64,000 bases of DNA from Craspedostauros australis (taxonomy: Eukaryota; Bacillariophyta; Bacillariophyceae; Mastogloiales; Achnanthaceae). Position numbers and translations under genes: made by a program. Where the stretch lies: NCBI GenBank assembly GCA_026770025.1, contig JAMXDE010000053.1, positions 1 through 64,000 on the forward strand, read 5' to 3'. The notes beneath the pieces were generated by a model. The model saw only the letters and a program-made list of their open reading frames with translations. It was not told the origin of the DNA and made no database searches. Below are positions 33,498-42,958 of the stretch, in pieces (the first letter of the stretch is position 1; the number at the start of each line of letters is the position of its first letter).

Positions 33498-34296
33498 TTT
33501 TTAGAATTAGAAACTGTTTGTCATCGTTATAGACGGGACTCGATTAAATTTGGCCAGCGGCATCAATGCCTCCTTTTGTTTCTCCGAAATAGGTCCAACA
33601 GGGTTTCTAACTAAGTTCTTCGAAAGGAGATTCGTTCTTCGCCAATCGTGGAATGTCGAGCGTGACTTTCTCGTGTCTGGGTGACAAAATCGTTCTTGGG
33701 TGCCGAATTAGTCGTACTAGTCGATTTTCGTTTCCGTTGCTTTTTGCCGGGTGTCCCTGGATACGTTTGTTGTCGATTGAAACACGAGTGGTGTCATGCT
33801 CATCATCACCATCGTCATGTTCTCGAGAAACGCCTCTGATTTCCACCGAAGAAGCCATCGTGGTGGGTTCGTCGCATCGTGGATTTCTCACGTCGTGGAT
33901 CAGCCCATCGGAGTCGTTCGATAACATCCAACTCCAGAAGAAGTGTATCGATCGGAGTGGTATCGTGGTTGACTCCCCCCAAGACCATCACAGAGGGATG
34001 TACTATGGTATCACATGATGAAGCACAACTGCACAGCGTGGCCAAGTTGGGCATCATCGAAGGTTGTATCGTGCGAGCGAGCGAGCAAGCCAGCTTCGGA
34101 TCATGATGTGGCTGTGCACAGGGGCTTCCGGTAAAACGGACTATCGGACTAACGAACAGCATCACTATTTGGTTAACGGACGATATTAGTCGTGAATGCG
34201 AAATTCTTAGTCATGATTGGAATGTCGTACTTGGCGTTTATGGTTTATGCAATCCGTGATTGAATTGTCTCTAGCCTACAGCGAAAAAAAAATGCC

Positions 34297-34432
34297 CTAA
34301 AATAAGGCACCTTTTGAAAAGATGCCCTATTTAGGGCACGTTTTGAAAAGGTGCCCTATTTAAGGCACGTTTTGAAAAGGTGCCCTATTTAAGGCACGTT
34401 TTGAAAAGGTGCCCTATTTTAGGGCACGTTTT
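34297..34432. repeat. Palindromic tandem array, left
   Basis: About four to five units of the type TGCCCTATTTAAGGCACGTT with TTGAAAAGG spacers. Each unit can fold into a GTGCC/GGCAC hairpin. Confidence 0.85.
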
Positions 34433-34651
34433 GTTTCACAATAGCCCAGCCACGATGGGCACATTCCACAAAGCCATCAACGGGGAACGATGTGGACGTC
34501 ACTGAATGACGAATCAGAACACTAATACTTATCGTCAACTTGGCGTGACATGCCTTTGATAATCCTCTGTCGTCGCGTTGTTGCGCGGGATTTGCTCTTG
34601 CTCTTTCTGTCGTCCAATCGGCTGCGAACAGCGACATGTGGGTGAGGGAGA

Positions 34652-34797
34652 AAAGGTGCCCTATTTAGGGCACGTTTTGAAAAGATGCCCTATTCAGGGC
34701 ACGTTTTGAAAAGGTGCCCTATATAAGGCACGTTTTGAAAAGATGCCCTAATTTAAGGCACGTTTTGAAAAGGTGCCCTATTTTAGGGCATCTTTTG
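34652..34797. repeat. Palindromic tandem array, right
   Basis: A second array of the same units as 34297-34432, about four to five copies, with small changes in the central AT part. Confidence 0.85.
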
Positions 34798-35226
34798 ACA
34801 TCGCACAGATACGAGTCGCGAGTGGCGACGACAATGTCTGAAGGACATGGCAATCAAGACTAATAAAATCTCATTCACGACTAACAGTGTTCGTAAGTCC
34901 GTTAAAATGCACCCGAACCACCATGTCCGGCAGTTTACCGGAAGCCCCAGTCGTATCATGCCATGGTGGAACCGCGCAAGCCCATTCAGGCGTGTTGACT
35001 GACGACATGTTGCTTCGTGATCAATGCACAGGATCATGAAATGGAGGACATCAAGCTCGAGCAGATGAGCTCACAATCGCCATCCAAGCACAACTGATTT
35101 GGGACCACACACTCTGCCTGCTCTATCAACTCTACCTGCTCCACTCGTACGATTATACCGACCACCAATCATCAACAATAGCAACAATCAACAACAATCG
35201 GAAACGACAGCGACAACAAGAAAAGG

Positions 35227-36591
35227 ATGAACCACAACATGGATGCTGTCGCCAACATCAATACCAACAGCGATCATGATCCAGACTTCAAGACTTTCTG
35301 GAAACAACTCCATCGAAAAGAGCTGTCGCCGATGACCGTGTTCAATATACAGAGTCATCCAAGACAGCAGATCGACTGCTACAGTGTCACACCCAAGCGG
35401 ATGGAACACTGGGACATGGCCATCGAAGCAGGATTCACTTTTGCCGACTTGGAATCGATGAAGCGGCGGCACGAGCACGTTGTTTTATCACCTCGTGTTC
35501 TACTGGGCGATTCGTTTCTCCAGGGCTGCGGGCGGATGTGTATTCGATCCCTGAATCTGGAATTCGGCAGAGATGACCAATTCGGAGAAGAAGACAAGCA
35601 AGCGATTCGCTTCGTACTTCGATTGGCTGCCAAACACCCACCCAAGTCTTCATTCGACGAAGGCATCCGCTTGTCTCCTTGCTTCGTCGAGATGAAGCAG
35701 CTCCATGATATCCCTCTTGTGACACATCGTGTGCATTTTTATTCATGTGATCTTGTTGATTGTGACAAGCTCATGTTCAACATCTCCCAAAACTCGAAAT
35801 GGGTTACGTTTGGAACCTGTAAGCTCGCCAATCGGGGCGCTGATTTGTGGAGATGGCTGTCCCCAAACAATTGCAGCCTCACCGAAGTATCCTTTGTACG
35901 CACCCGTGTCACTTGCGATAGCTTGGCAAAGCTATTCCAGTCAAACAAGCGCATCAACAAGCTCAACATCGATTTCGGCCGGGTCCACAGAGCCCGACGA
36001 ATCTACTTACAACAAAGAATCGACCAGATCATCCAACTCCTTTCAGATGCATCACACCTGAAGAAGCTCAGTGTTTCCGGTATTTGGAACAAATTATCGC
36101 GACAAGAGCAGGATACGCGGTTCGACGCATTGATATCGCTCCTGGGAAACAAGAGCTTGTCATCTCTCACATACTCTGCGTTTGGGAATCCCAGCATGTT
36201 TGAGGTCCCGCCTGAGACCCTCTCGGCACAAATGGAAGCACTTCAGCAAGCCTTGGAGCAGACTACCCAACTCACCTATCTCGACATTTTTCCATGCCCG
36301 CCTGACGAACATGCCCATGCGTACAATGCGCTTGTTGAACATGGCTTGCGGCGAAATCATCGCAACAAGGTTAGAGCAGTGCTGTGTTCCCTTCCGACAT
36401 GGCCGCTGCCACTGGCCCTGTTTGGAGAGATGCTGATGAGAACAAGCAAACGTCGGGGTACAATGGAAGCAATGGGCATAATGGGGACAATGGATCCCAT
36501 GAGCGAGACTTTCCATCTTCTGCTGCAGTGCAGTGAGATGTTGAAACAGGCGTGGGATGACAAGAGAGTGGATCGGCTTTGTCGATCGTGA
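35227..36591 (+). CDS. LRR-like protein, copy B, 454 aa
   Basis: This paralogue of the gene at 29029-30495 arose with the segmental duplication. It starts with the same MNHNMDAVAN and keeps the N-terminal region and the LRR core (VTFGTCKLANRGADL, LTEVSFVRTRVTC, INKLNID, LKKLSVSGIW, LSSLTYSAF, LTYLDIFP). The reading frame is intact throughout, with many amino-acid changes concentrated in the exposed parts of the repeats. The C-terminus differs: after KRVDRLCRS the frame stops, 34 residues earlier than copy A, because the homology ends there. Conservation of an open frame across many substitutions suggests both copies were under selection for some time. Function unknown. Confidence 0.65.
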   Translation: MNHNMDAVANINTNSDHDPDFKTFWKQLHRKELSPMTVFNIQSHPRQQIDCYSVTPKRMEHWDMAIEAGFTFADLESMKRRHEHVVLSPRVLLGDSFLQGCGRMCIRSLNLEFGRDDQFGEEDKQAIRFVLRLAAKHPPKSSFDEGIRLSPCFVEMKQLHDIPLVTHRVHFYSCDLVDCDKLMFNISQNSKWVTFGTCKLANRGADLWRWLSPNNCSLTEVSFVRTRVTCDSLAKLFQSNKRINKLNIDFGRVHRARRIYLQQRIDQIIQLLSDASHLKKLSVSGIWNKLSRQEQDTRFDALISLLGNKSLSSLTYSAFGNPSMFEVPPETLSAQMEALQQALEQTTQLTYLDIFPCPPDEHAHAYNALVEHGLRRNHRNKVRAVLCSLPTWPLPLALFGEMLMRTSKRRGTMEAMGIMGTMDPMSETFHLLLQCSEMLKQAWDDKRVDRLCRS

Positions 36592-37213
36592 AGATGTCAC
36601 TACCCGTCGAGAGTGGCAGGAAACGAAACAACGTCGCCTGGAGTATACCAAAGCGCATCAGCGAGACTATCGGAAGTGACAGCGGACTAACCATACTCGT
36701 CAATGCGACGGTGCTTCTACTTGGCGGCCTTCAAAGAAAGGTGGAATGGATCGATGATTGAGTATGTATCTTTCATAGAATAGAATGCAAACATGATACT
36801 GCCTTTAGCCTTGCTCCAATCAAATATATTACGCTGCTTGAGTATTGGCATCTCGATGCATGCATAGTCGTACACATACTCCCCACACTCGGAGAGCGAC
36901 GAGTGACTATTTCGCATCACGCGACCGGAGACTCGTCGACATGAAGTGGTCGAAGGTGTCGATCGCCCATCTTGTTCTGTCTTGTGGGCAGAGATACCTT
37001 TCCTGAAGATCCGCAAATGGCAACGACAAATCGCAATCGATGCCAATTGATGCGAGCCAGATGGATCGCGGCGAGGACACCGGCACCGGCAGCGCCACTT
37101 TCTCCGTCATCGCCATACGACCGACATGATCTAGAGTACTCGTGGAGAACAAGCAGAGAGGCAAGCGCAAAGGAGCGCCATGTTGCGACTCGTACGTACT
37201 GTATGATATCATC
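36592..37213. other. Intergenic, no gene supported
   Basis: Apparent open frames on the minus strand here extend through the phosphatase gene and look like shadows of it. Promoter of the phosphatase expected. Confidence 0.4.
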
Positions 37214-37987
37214 ATGGGGAACTATTGCGGCCAATCCTCGCTCACAGAAGGGGATGGAAAAGATGATGAAGTGCGTGGCGATTCCATCAGCAAGTCGGAG
37301 GCTGCAGGATATGACAGGTATGCTTCGCGACCGCAAGATGCCCCGTGGATCGACAGGATTCGAATTCCTCACGTCCAAAGTGTGGCGAAGAAGGCATCGA
37401 GTGAGAACGAAGCACCGACATATGCTGCTCCACTGGCGGCTATAGGTGACGCAAATGACGTCGGCGGAAACAATGGCAACGAGGCCAAGCACCCCGATCC
37501 ATCCGATGTTCGACTTCCCGTTCGCATCCAGCCATATCTCTTCTTGGGCAACAGCGCTTGTGTGCGAGACGTCCATCGGCTGCAAGCCTTGAACATCCGT
37601 CACGTGTGGAACGTGGCCGGGCGCTTTGCGTTGCCATCCAAAACGATCAACGCGTACAAGGCGAGCGGCATTGCCTACCATCGAATAGATGCGCTGGACC
37701 AGGAAGGATATCCCATGCTGCAACTCCACTGGGCCGCTGTTGCGAAGGCTTTGGAGTTGTGCATATCCCGCAAAGAATCCTGCGTTGTGCATTGCATGGC
37801 TGGTTTGAATCGGTCGGTGCTGATTGTGACGGCATTCTACATGAAATCGAACGGAGTCGCAGTGTCCGAGGCTGTGGATCATGTGCGCTCACAAAGAGGC
37901 GAGACGGCATTGAATAATCATTCCTTCCAGGAGCAGTTGGTTGCGTTCGCTCGTTTGGAAGGCTTGCTCGGAGCCGCTCGCATGTAA
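37214..37987 (+). CDS. Dual-specificity protein phosphatase, possibly N-myristoylated
   Basis: The enzyme removes phosphate from Tyr and Ser/Thr in proteins. The signature HCMAGLNRS (HCxxGxxRS/T) near 37788 carries the nucleophilic Cys and phosphate-binding Arg; the general-acid Asp is in the IDALDQEG loop about 30 residues upstream. The DSP fold starts at IQPYLFLGNSACVRDV. I chose the ATG at 37214 because it gives MGNYCGQSS, a consensus for N-myristoylation at Gly2 with a nearby Cys for palmitoylation. The reading frame is open further upstream, but without a better ATG. The first 90 residues are otherwise a disordered Glu/Lys/Asn-rich tail. Length 257 residues. It converges on the lipase gene, whose stop is 186 bp away. 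Confidence 0.8.
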   Translation: MGNYCGQSSLTEGDGKDDEVRGDSISKSEAAGYDRYASRPQDAPWIDRIRIPHVQSVAKKASSENEAPTYAAPLAAIGDANDVGGNNGNEAKHPDPSDVRLPVRIQPYLFLGNSACVRDVHRLQALNIRHVWNVAGRFALPSKTINAYKASGIAYHRIDALDQEGYPMLQLHWAAVAKALELCISRKESCVVHCMAGLNRSVLIVTAFYMKSNGVAVSEAVDHVRSQRGETALNNHSFQEQLVAFARLEGLLGAARM

Positions 37988-38172
37988 ATAAAGTGATCTT
38001 ATTGCTGTAGAGAATAGCAGAGTATTGGTAGTCAGTACTCTTGTACTGTACTGTGCTGGTGCACGCTGTTCCAGCACAATCGCATCTACTACATAATATT
38101 TGGCATTTGGAAATACACATACCATATTTTACAAAGACGCACGGATGCCTCTAAAACATACGTCACGCTGCA

Positions 38173-39945
38173 CTACGACGACATGGCCGCTGCCTCCGAC
38201 AGCGTCAGCTGCTCTTCAACGTTGTCACTCTCCGCCATCTCATCCATCTTGTGCTCATCGCCGTTCGTCTTGTTTGTTTTGCCAAGCACCGAGAACGCCT
38301 TCCTGGTGCGTGACCATCCACCTCCGAGCAAGGCCTTGCGCTTGACGGTGCGCTCCATCAATCGACCCACCACGTTGGGGTCGGCGTACACATCATCCAA
38401 GGTCAGTTTGGACAGCTCGGCTTGGCAGGATCGCAGGCGCGTTTCGTATTCAATGCAGCTGTGATGCTTCTCGATGGTGGCAAAGTCGTTCTTGCAGATG
38501 CTGAAGATCGCCTGGATCACGGACTTGCCGGCGGCCAGCGCGTCGTTGATCTCCTCGGCGAATTCCTGGTCGTCTTCGCAGTTCTGTTCCTTAGGGTAGA
38601 AGATCGAGTGGGAATGGGTTTGGGTCGGAGCCGGAGTGGCTGCAGCATCCTTCTCTTCACTCTCCTTGTCCTTGTCCTTGTCCTTGTCCTTGCCCATCCT
38701 CATCATCCAGCCTTTGCTCTTTCGCTTGGGTTCCGGCACGGGCGGCGGATTCTTGAACTGCAATCGAATACCCACGTGCTTGTACAGATTGCCTGCACCG
38801 CGGAACATGGTGATCGCTGGACTCAGGATGGTCGCCTTCGGAACGGCGAAGGGCATCAGCGTCACGAGATCCTCGAGATTGGCGATGCGAAGATGCTGCA
38901 ATCGCTGCGATCGTTCCAACTCTTCAAAGGCGTACCGGAACTTCCAGTTGCCGCAGAAAGGACTGGCGATGCTGACGATGACGACGCGGTTTTGCGCGGC
39001 CAAGGCAACGACGTCGTCACGAGCAGCCGCGAAGAATCCGCAGATCGTGGACAGCGCGCCGCCGAGGGAATGGCCGGTGATGTTGAGGGAGAAGCCTGGG
39101 TTTTCCTTCAGATGGGTCTTGGCCTCTTCCAGGATGCTCTCCAAACGTGTTTGACCTGCGTGCGTCTCCGACTCGTGAAACAGGTACTCGTAGAAGCCAG
39201 TGTGCAGATTGATCGTCGGCGGCATGTGATCGTCGTCGTCGTCGCCATCACCGTCGCCGCTATTGGTCGCATCCTTCTTGCCTTCATCTGCATCGGCCTT
39301 GAGAGGATTGGGAATCTTGACCTGCGCGCACTTGGCATCCTGCAGGAAATCCTTCTGCGTGACGCTGCCACGAAAGACGATCGTGACACGCTTGCGGATC
39401 TTGTTGACGACCATGGCGTGCACGACCTCCTCTTCCGCCTTTTCATCCATGAAGCTCGTCAGCATGATCTTGCGTTCCCTCTCCTCGTTGCGTTTGCGGT
39501 CCTCCTCTTCGCTGTTGGCGATGCTCTTGGTCGTTGCTTTGCCATCGCTCTTGTTGCCGAACAGCGATGTTGCTCCGAAAGCGCTGCAAAACATATCGAC
39601 GAGGTTGTTGGCTGGTGGCGATTGGGCTGACGAGGCCGCGGATTTCGCATTGATGCTGCATTCATCATCGCTGGCCTTCGGAGTGTCGTCGTCGCTGATC
39701 TGGAGCTTCTGAAACGACCGCAACCGCTCCGCGAGATCTTCATGGTCGATGGCTCTCTCCATCAGGGCTTCCTTGTTGGCTTGAATGATGGACAGCGTCT
39801 TGCCGATCGTGAGGGGCGGATTCAGGTCATCGACAGAGGCGAGCTTGCCTTCGCGAGCCATGGCCCTGACTTCCGCGAAGATGTAGATGAAAAAGGCCCC
39901 AGCCAGCATCTCCATGCTCTCGTCGAAGATGCTTTGGCGTTCCAT
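38173..39945 (-). CDS. Class 3 (fungal-type) lipase domain protein
   Basis: This is a predicted alpha/beta-hydrolase acting on acylglycerols. The nucleophile elbow is GHSLGG (about residue 295, near 39065), preceded by VTIVFRGSVTQKDFLQD and followed by ASPFCGNWKFRYAFE and DLVTLMP, the usual order in lipase_3 domains. The N-terminus (residues 1-35) is hydrophobic (MLAGAFFIYIFAEV) and may be membrane-associated. Residues 80-150 are a low-complexity Ser/Asp/Lys insert, and (KD)n repeats lie near residue 420. The 590-residue, single-exon frame starts at ATG 39945. A soluble cytosolic lipase of the diacylglycerol-lipase-like type is the closest description; the substrate is not deducible. Confidence 0.8.
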   Translation of the reverse strand: MERQSIFDESMEMLAGAFFIYIFAEVRAMAREGKLASVDDLNPPLTIGKTLSIIQANKEALMERAIDHEDLAERLRSFQKLQISDDDTPKASDDECSINAKSAASSAQSPPANNLVDMFCSAFGATSLFGNKSDGKATTKSIANSEEEDRKRNEERERKIMLTSFMDEKAEEEVVHAMVVNKIRKRVTIVFRGSVTQKDFLQDAKCAQVKIPNPLKADADEGKKDATNSGDGDGDDDDDHMPPTINLHTGFYEYLFHESETHAGQTRLESILEEAKTHLKENPGFSLNITGHSLGGALSTICGFFAAARDDVVALAAQNRVVIVSIASPFCGNWKFRYAFEELERSQRLQHLRIANLEDLVTLMPFAVPKATILSPAITMFRGAGNLYKHVGIRLQFKNPPPVPEPKRKSKGWMMRMGKDKDKDKDKESEEKDAAATPAPTQTHSHSIFYPKEQNCEDDQEFAEEINDALAAGKSVIQAIFSICKNDFATIEKHHSCIEYETRLRSCQAELSKLTLDDVYADPNVVGRLMERTVKRKALLGGGWSRTRKAFSVLGKTNKTNGDEHKMDEMAESDNVEEQLTLSEAAAMSS

Positions 39946-40567
39946 GATTCAATCCTTGCGCAAGCTGTTGGCACCAACAGAGTTCACAGGATGAGCAGAA
40001 GCGCAATGGGAATGTCACTTGGATGGTGAAGTGCAACGTCGTTGAATCGATGGAGATGGAGGACTCTGCTCTGTGCGTTCTCCAAGAGTAGGACCTTGCT
40101 CATACCCGTACTACTATTTGTGGAGAGCGCAGGATCCATTCCACCCCAGAACCTCTCTTCCTCCCTCCGCACAGTGTTCGCTGTTCTCCATCTTGAGTCA
40201 TTTCTCCATCAATTCCTTTTCGTGAGCGATCCCGAACCGGTATTTTACCGTTACGTTCGCGCCAAAATCAAACAATTGCCAACACTCAATCACGAACAAA
40301 GGTATCCCCAATCACGAACAGAATTTCGTCAAGCAACCAACCAAATGATGACACGAACATGCACAACAGGAAGCACTGCATCAATCCTCTCACATTTTAC
40401 CACACCATATTGAATTTTAAAAGAATATCGCTACACACTGTTGTAGAATAGAATATAACACATTCGATCATGGGCTACGCCCCCACGATGTACAGGATTG
40501 ACTACTCCATGTGCCTCTCGACCATCGACATTTGGGCACTCCGTCGTGCGCACCCATCGATCTAGTC
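39946..40567. other. Intergenic, no gene supported
   Basis: No coding signal. It lies between two genes on the minus strand and should hold the promoter of the lipase gene. Confidence 0.4.
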
Positions 40568-41635
40568 TCATGCGCCATCTTTCATCGCAGTTCGATTCGT
40601 CGCTTCTGCGCATAGATCCATGATGTCAAGTCGGAACTTCTCACTGGACTGGCGCTCCAATCGTTTCCAGTTGAACCACAGCAGCGCTTTTCCCACAAAG
40701 TTGTTTGGCATGATTGCGGATGAGCATGTGATTCGGCACGATTTCGGGTCATCTGCAAGTTGCTCGACAAAGTGCGTCGATGTGCATGTGCATTGGGAGA
40801 TGGAGTAGGCGCTGCGGAGCTCGTATCGTTGCTTCTGCGAATCGACCTTCAACTTGGTGATGGTGGGACAAAAGCTGTACTCTCTCTTCCCTCCCATGTG
40901 GACCTTGAAGTAGTACTTGGAACCAACTTGGAAAGCGCCGGGAGTGTTCTCGCTACGGCTAGCCTCGGTGTTATCGCCGCTGTTCCGATCTGCCACAACT
41001 CTCTCGCCAAGATATGATGAGGCGGAGTGCGCAAGCAGTCGCGCTTCAAGAGTGGTGCGAAAGGTCTTGTCGTGATTGACGTAATCAGAGACAATGGAGA
41101 AGATCAAATCGGCGGGATGTTCCATGATGATGACGTTCACCATTGTTAAACAACCCTTCGTTTTGTGCAGACTTAGATCCATGCTGTATGTCGGTCTGCC
41201 CGGCATTTGGTCGCATTCGGTACGAGGATGCATCAACTCATCGTCATGTTGGCGTGACGACTGGGTGGGAGTTGGTTCGTCCATCGTCTCGGGTGACTGG
41301 TGATGTTGTTTCTTCTGCTGCTTTATGGGTACGGCATGTGAAGGAATTGGTCCATCGGCCGAAGTACTACTATGAGTAGTAGCGTGCGAATACTTTCGTT
41401 CAGTGACAGCATCACCACTATCACCCAGAGAACTGTTTGTGTGATGGGTATCCAAAGTGCCACCTGCGTGTCGACACGACGCTACAGCCGGCGCACTTCT
41501 TCGAGTACGTGTTTTGTTCTGTGCACTCGTCCTCGCAGCTTGGCTGTTGGTGGATCCTTGATTGAAGCTGTCACCATGCCAAAGGTTTGCAGATTGTGAT
41601 GAGGGATGAAGAGTGATGGGTGTCACCGTTGGCAT
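40568..41635 (-). CDS. START/SRPBCC-like protein, 355 aa
   Basis: The C-terminal 200 residues read like a lipid-binding START or polyketide-cyclase-like fold. HPADLIFSIVSDYVNHDKT is followed by EYSFCPTITKLKVD, YELRSAYSISQCTCTSTHFV, RITCSSAIMPNNFVGKALLWF and a closing helix LDIMDLCAEA. The first 155 residues are Ser/Thr/His/Gln-rich and probably disordered; the domain may instead be started at an internal Met near 41145. Its paralogue follows upstream on the same strand (42392-42934). No catalytic residues can be named; the family usually binds hydrophobic ligands. The assignment rests on pattern only and is moderate. Confidence 0.5.
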   Translation of the reverse strand: MPTVTPITLHPSSQSANLWHGDSFNQGSTNSQAARTSAQNKTRTRRSAPAVASCRHAGGTLDTHHTNSSLGDSGDAVTERKYSHATTHSSTSADGPIPSHAVPIKQQKKQHHQSPETMDEPTPTQSSRQHDDELMHPRTECDQMPGRPTYSMDLSLHKTKGCLTMVNVIIMEHPADLIFSIVSDYVNHDKTFRTTLEARLLAHSASSYLGERVVADRNSGDNTEASRSENTPGAFQVGSKYYFKVHMGGKREYSFCPTITKLKVDSQKQRYELRSAYSISQCTCTSTHFVEQLADDPKSCRITCSSAIMPNNFVGKALLWFNWKRLERQSSEKFRLDIMDLCAEATNRTAMKDGA

Positions 41636-42391
41636 CCTGACTCAGAGGTTGCGGTTTGGCTTCATTCACAAAGAGCCTCCTGATATCTTCTGCGATACTT
41701 CCGAGATGTTCAGAGACCTTTCGTTCTCTTGCGGTGAAGCGAAGCAGACGACAACAAAGATGTATCGGCGGAAGTTCCAGATGTGGATGCAGATTGTCGC
41801 CTGATGGTTCGGCGTTGTTCCAAAACATGTCCCCAACTTCGTTGATGCTTTTGCCCTTGGAAACGTGTTGTCGTGTTTCACACACGCTTCGTCATCGTCG
41901 CCATCGTGTCGTGACACCATTTTTTGTGGGAAGCGTTGTCGTGCGTGGACACGTTTGAGCATCACGCCACGACAGCAACATTTGTTCCGGCGAACGTCCT
42001 GGAGCGATGGTACGCGACAACGGAGAACCATGCGGTCCAATTAGTCGACGATGGCTCTGGAGCGTTCACGATCGTGTCATCTTGACTAGATCGGATAGTG
42101 CGTGTTTATCAGTGCTCTCTCTGTCTCTCCATCTAGCTCTATCTCTCTTTCTCTGGAAAGAGAGATGGTGAGTCTCCGAGATGACCCACAAGATGGTACT
42201 CTGCTCTATCCTGGTTGCATGATAGTAATGTTCATAACAGCAATAGTCGTTGATACATGAACCTCTACAGACAGAGTGTGGTGGTATGTTGTTTTGTCCT
42301 GCCATTGGCTTTGTCCCTTGGTGTCACGTATACTCGGTTATCACATCGCGATCAGCAGCATGGACTCGCGAGAGCACACATCCTCGTTCAT
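41636..42391. other. Between the two START-like genes, no gene supported
   Basis: Short open frames on the minus strand (such as 41571-41885) may be remnants of exons of the neighbouring gene pair. A CTCTCT-rich stretch is at 42112-42155. Confidence 0.35.
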
Positions 42392-42934
42392 CTACTCGCA
42401 TGTGCTCTCTTCCATCGCTGTCTGCCTGACCGCTTCTGTGCACAGATCTGCGACGTCGCCTCGGAACTGGTTGCTACATTCCTTCGACAATCGCTTCTTG
42501 TTCAGCCCGAGAAACAGCTTTCCCACACAGTTGTTTGGCATGATGACGTAGGAGCTAGTCAGCAGGCATGACCCCGGGTCGTCATGCACTTGCTCCACTA
42601 CATGCGTTGACGTGCACGTGCAATGTGCGAGGCCGAAGGTTGCTTGTACCTCGTAGTGCTGGTTCTGAGTGTCGGGCTTCAGCTTGGTGATCGCAGCATG
42701 AAAACTGTACTCGATGCCCCTGTTGCGTCCCATTGCGAACTTCAAGTAGTACACGGAAACGACTTGAAAAGAGCCAGGAGTAGTCTCTTTGCGATCAGCT
42801 TGGACATCCTTGCCGGCATCTGGATCTGGGGCAACGTTCTTCCTGCAGACCTTTCGCGAGGCAGAGGACGAGAGCAAGTCGCGGCGACAGGAACGCCCAT
42901 TTACTCCATCACACGATGAGTACAGCAACCACAT
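42392..42934 (-). pseudogene. START/SRPBCC-like paralogue, N-terminally shortened
   Basis: Its 180-residue frame matches the second half of the gene at 40568-41635: TPGSFQVVSVYYLKFAMG, YSFHAAITKLK, CTCTSTHVVEQV, IMPNNCVGKLFLGL and VADLCTEAVRQTAM. The first helix and strand of the domain (HPADLIFSIVSDYV in the other copy) are missing from this frame, and no upstream exon with them was found. It is either a partial duplicate on its way out or a gene with an undetected first exon. The remaining frame is fully open and not obviously decayed. Confidence 0.45.
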
Positions 42935-42958
42935 GTGTCACCTCGTGAGTCCATAGCG

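Larger units (their letters stand above)
32078..33756. mobile_element. Non-autonomous inverted-repeat element with 20-bp arrays, 1,679 bp
   Basis: The ends are 15-bp inverted repeats GGACACCCGGCAAAA (32078-32092) and its complement (33742-33756). They are flanked by a 3-bp direct repeat CTG (32075-32077 and 33757-33759). Each end also holds GAATTAGTC in inverted position. Two direct arrays of a 20-bp unit lie inside (32340-32510 and 33313-33497). The 800 bp between the arrays carry no convincing gene. The right end coincides with the start of the segmental duplication copy B. The superfamily is uncertain: 3-bp target duplications occur in several, including Harbinger and CACTA. Confidence 0.7.
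34122..34947. mobile_element. MITE-like element with palindromic arrays, 826 bp
   Basis: Its ends are inverted repeats GGGCTTCCGGTAAA (34122-34135) and the complement (34934-34947), flanked by a 3-bp duplication CAG (34119-34121, 34948-34950). The duplicated locus at about 28680-28690 has a simple uninterrupted sequence, which supports these limits. Two arrays of a roughly 30-bp unit, GGTGCCCTATTTAAGGCACG plus TTTTGAAAA spacers, lie inside (about 34297-34432 and 34652-34797). Each unit is itself a near-palindrome. No coding capacity is seen, so it must have been moved by a transposase from elsewhere. Confidence 0.8.
33757..36580 (+). repeat. Segmental duplication copy B
   Basis: This is the second copy of the locus split around the 9.2-kb transposon. 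It aligns to 19049-19311 and then to 28574-30392. At the junction it reads GGGATGTACTATGGTATCAC, with the transposon absent and about 15 bp fewer around the TA site. It is interrupted by the 826-bp element at 34122-34947. Confidence 0.85.

Noticed and set aside
36917-37882. 321-codon open frame on the minus strand
   Set aside because: It lies antisense to the dual-specificity phosphatase, whose catalytic signature is unambiguous; it is a codon-bias shadow.
38422-39630. 402-codon open frame on the plus strand
   Set aside because: It lies antisense to the lipase with its GHSLGG motif, with no similarity of its own.
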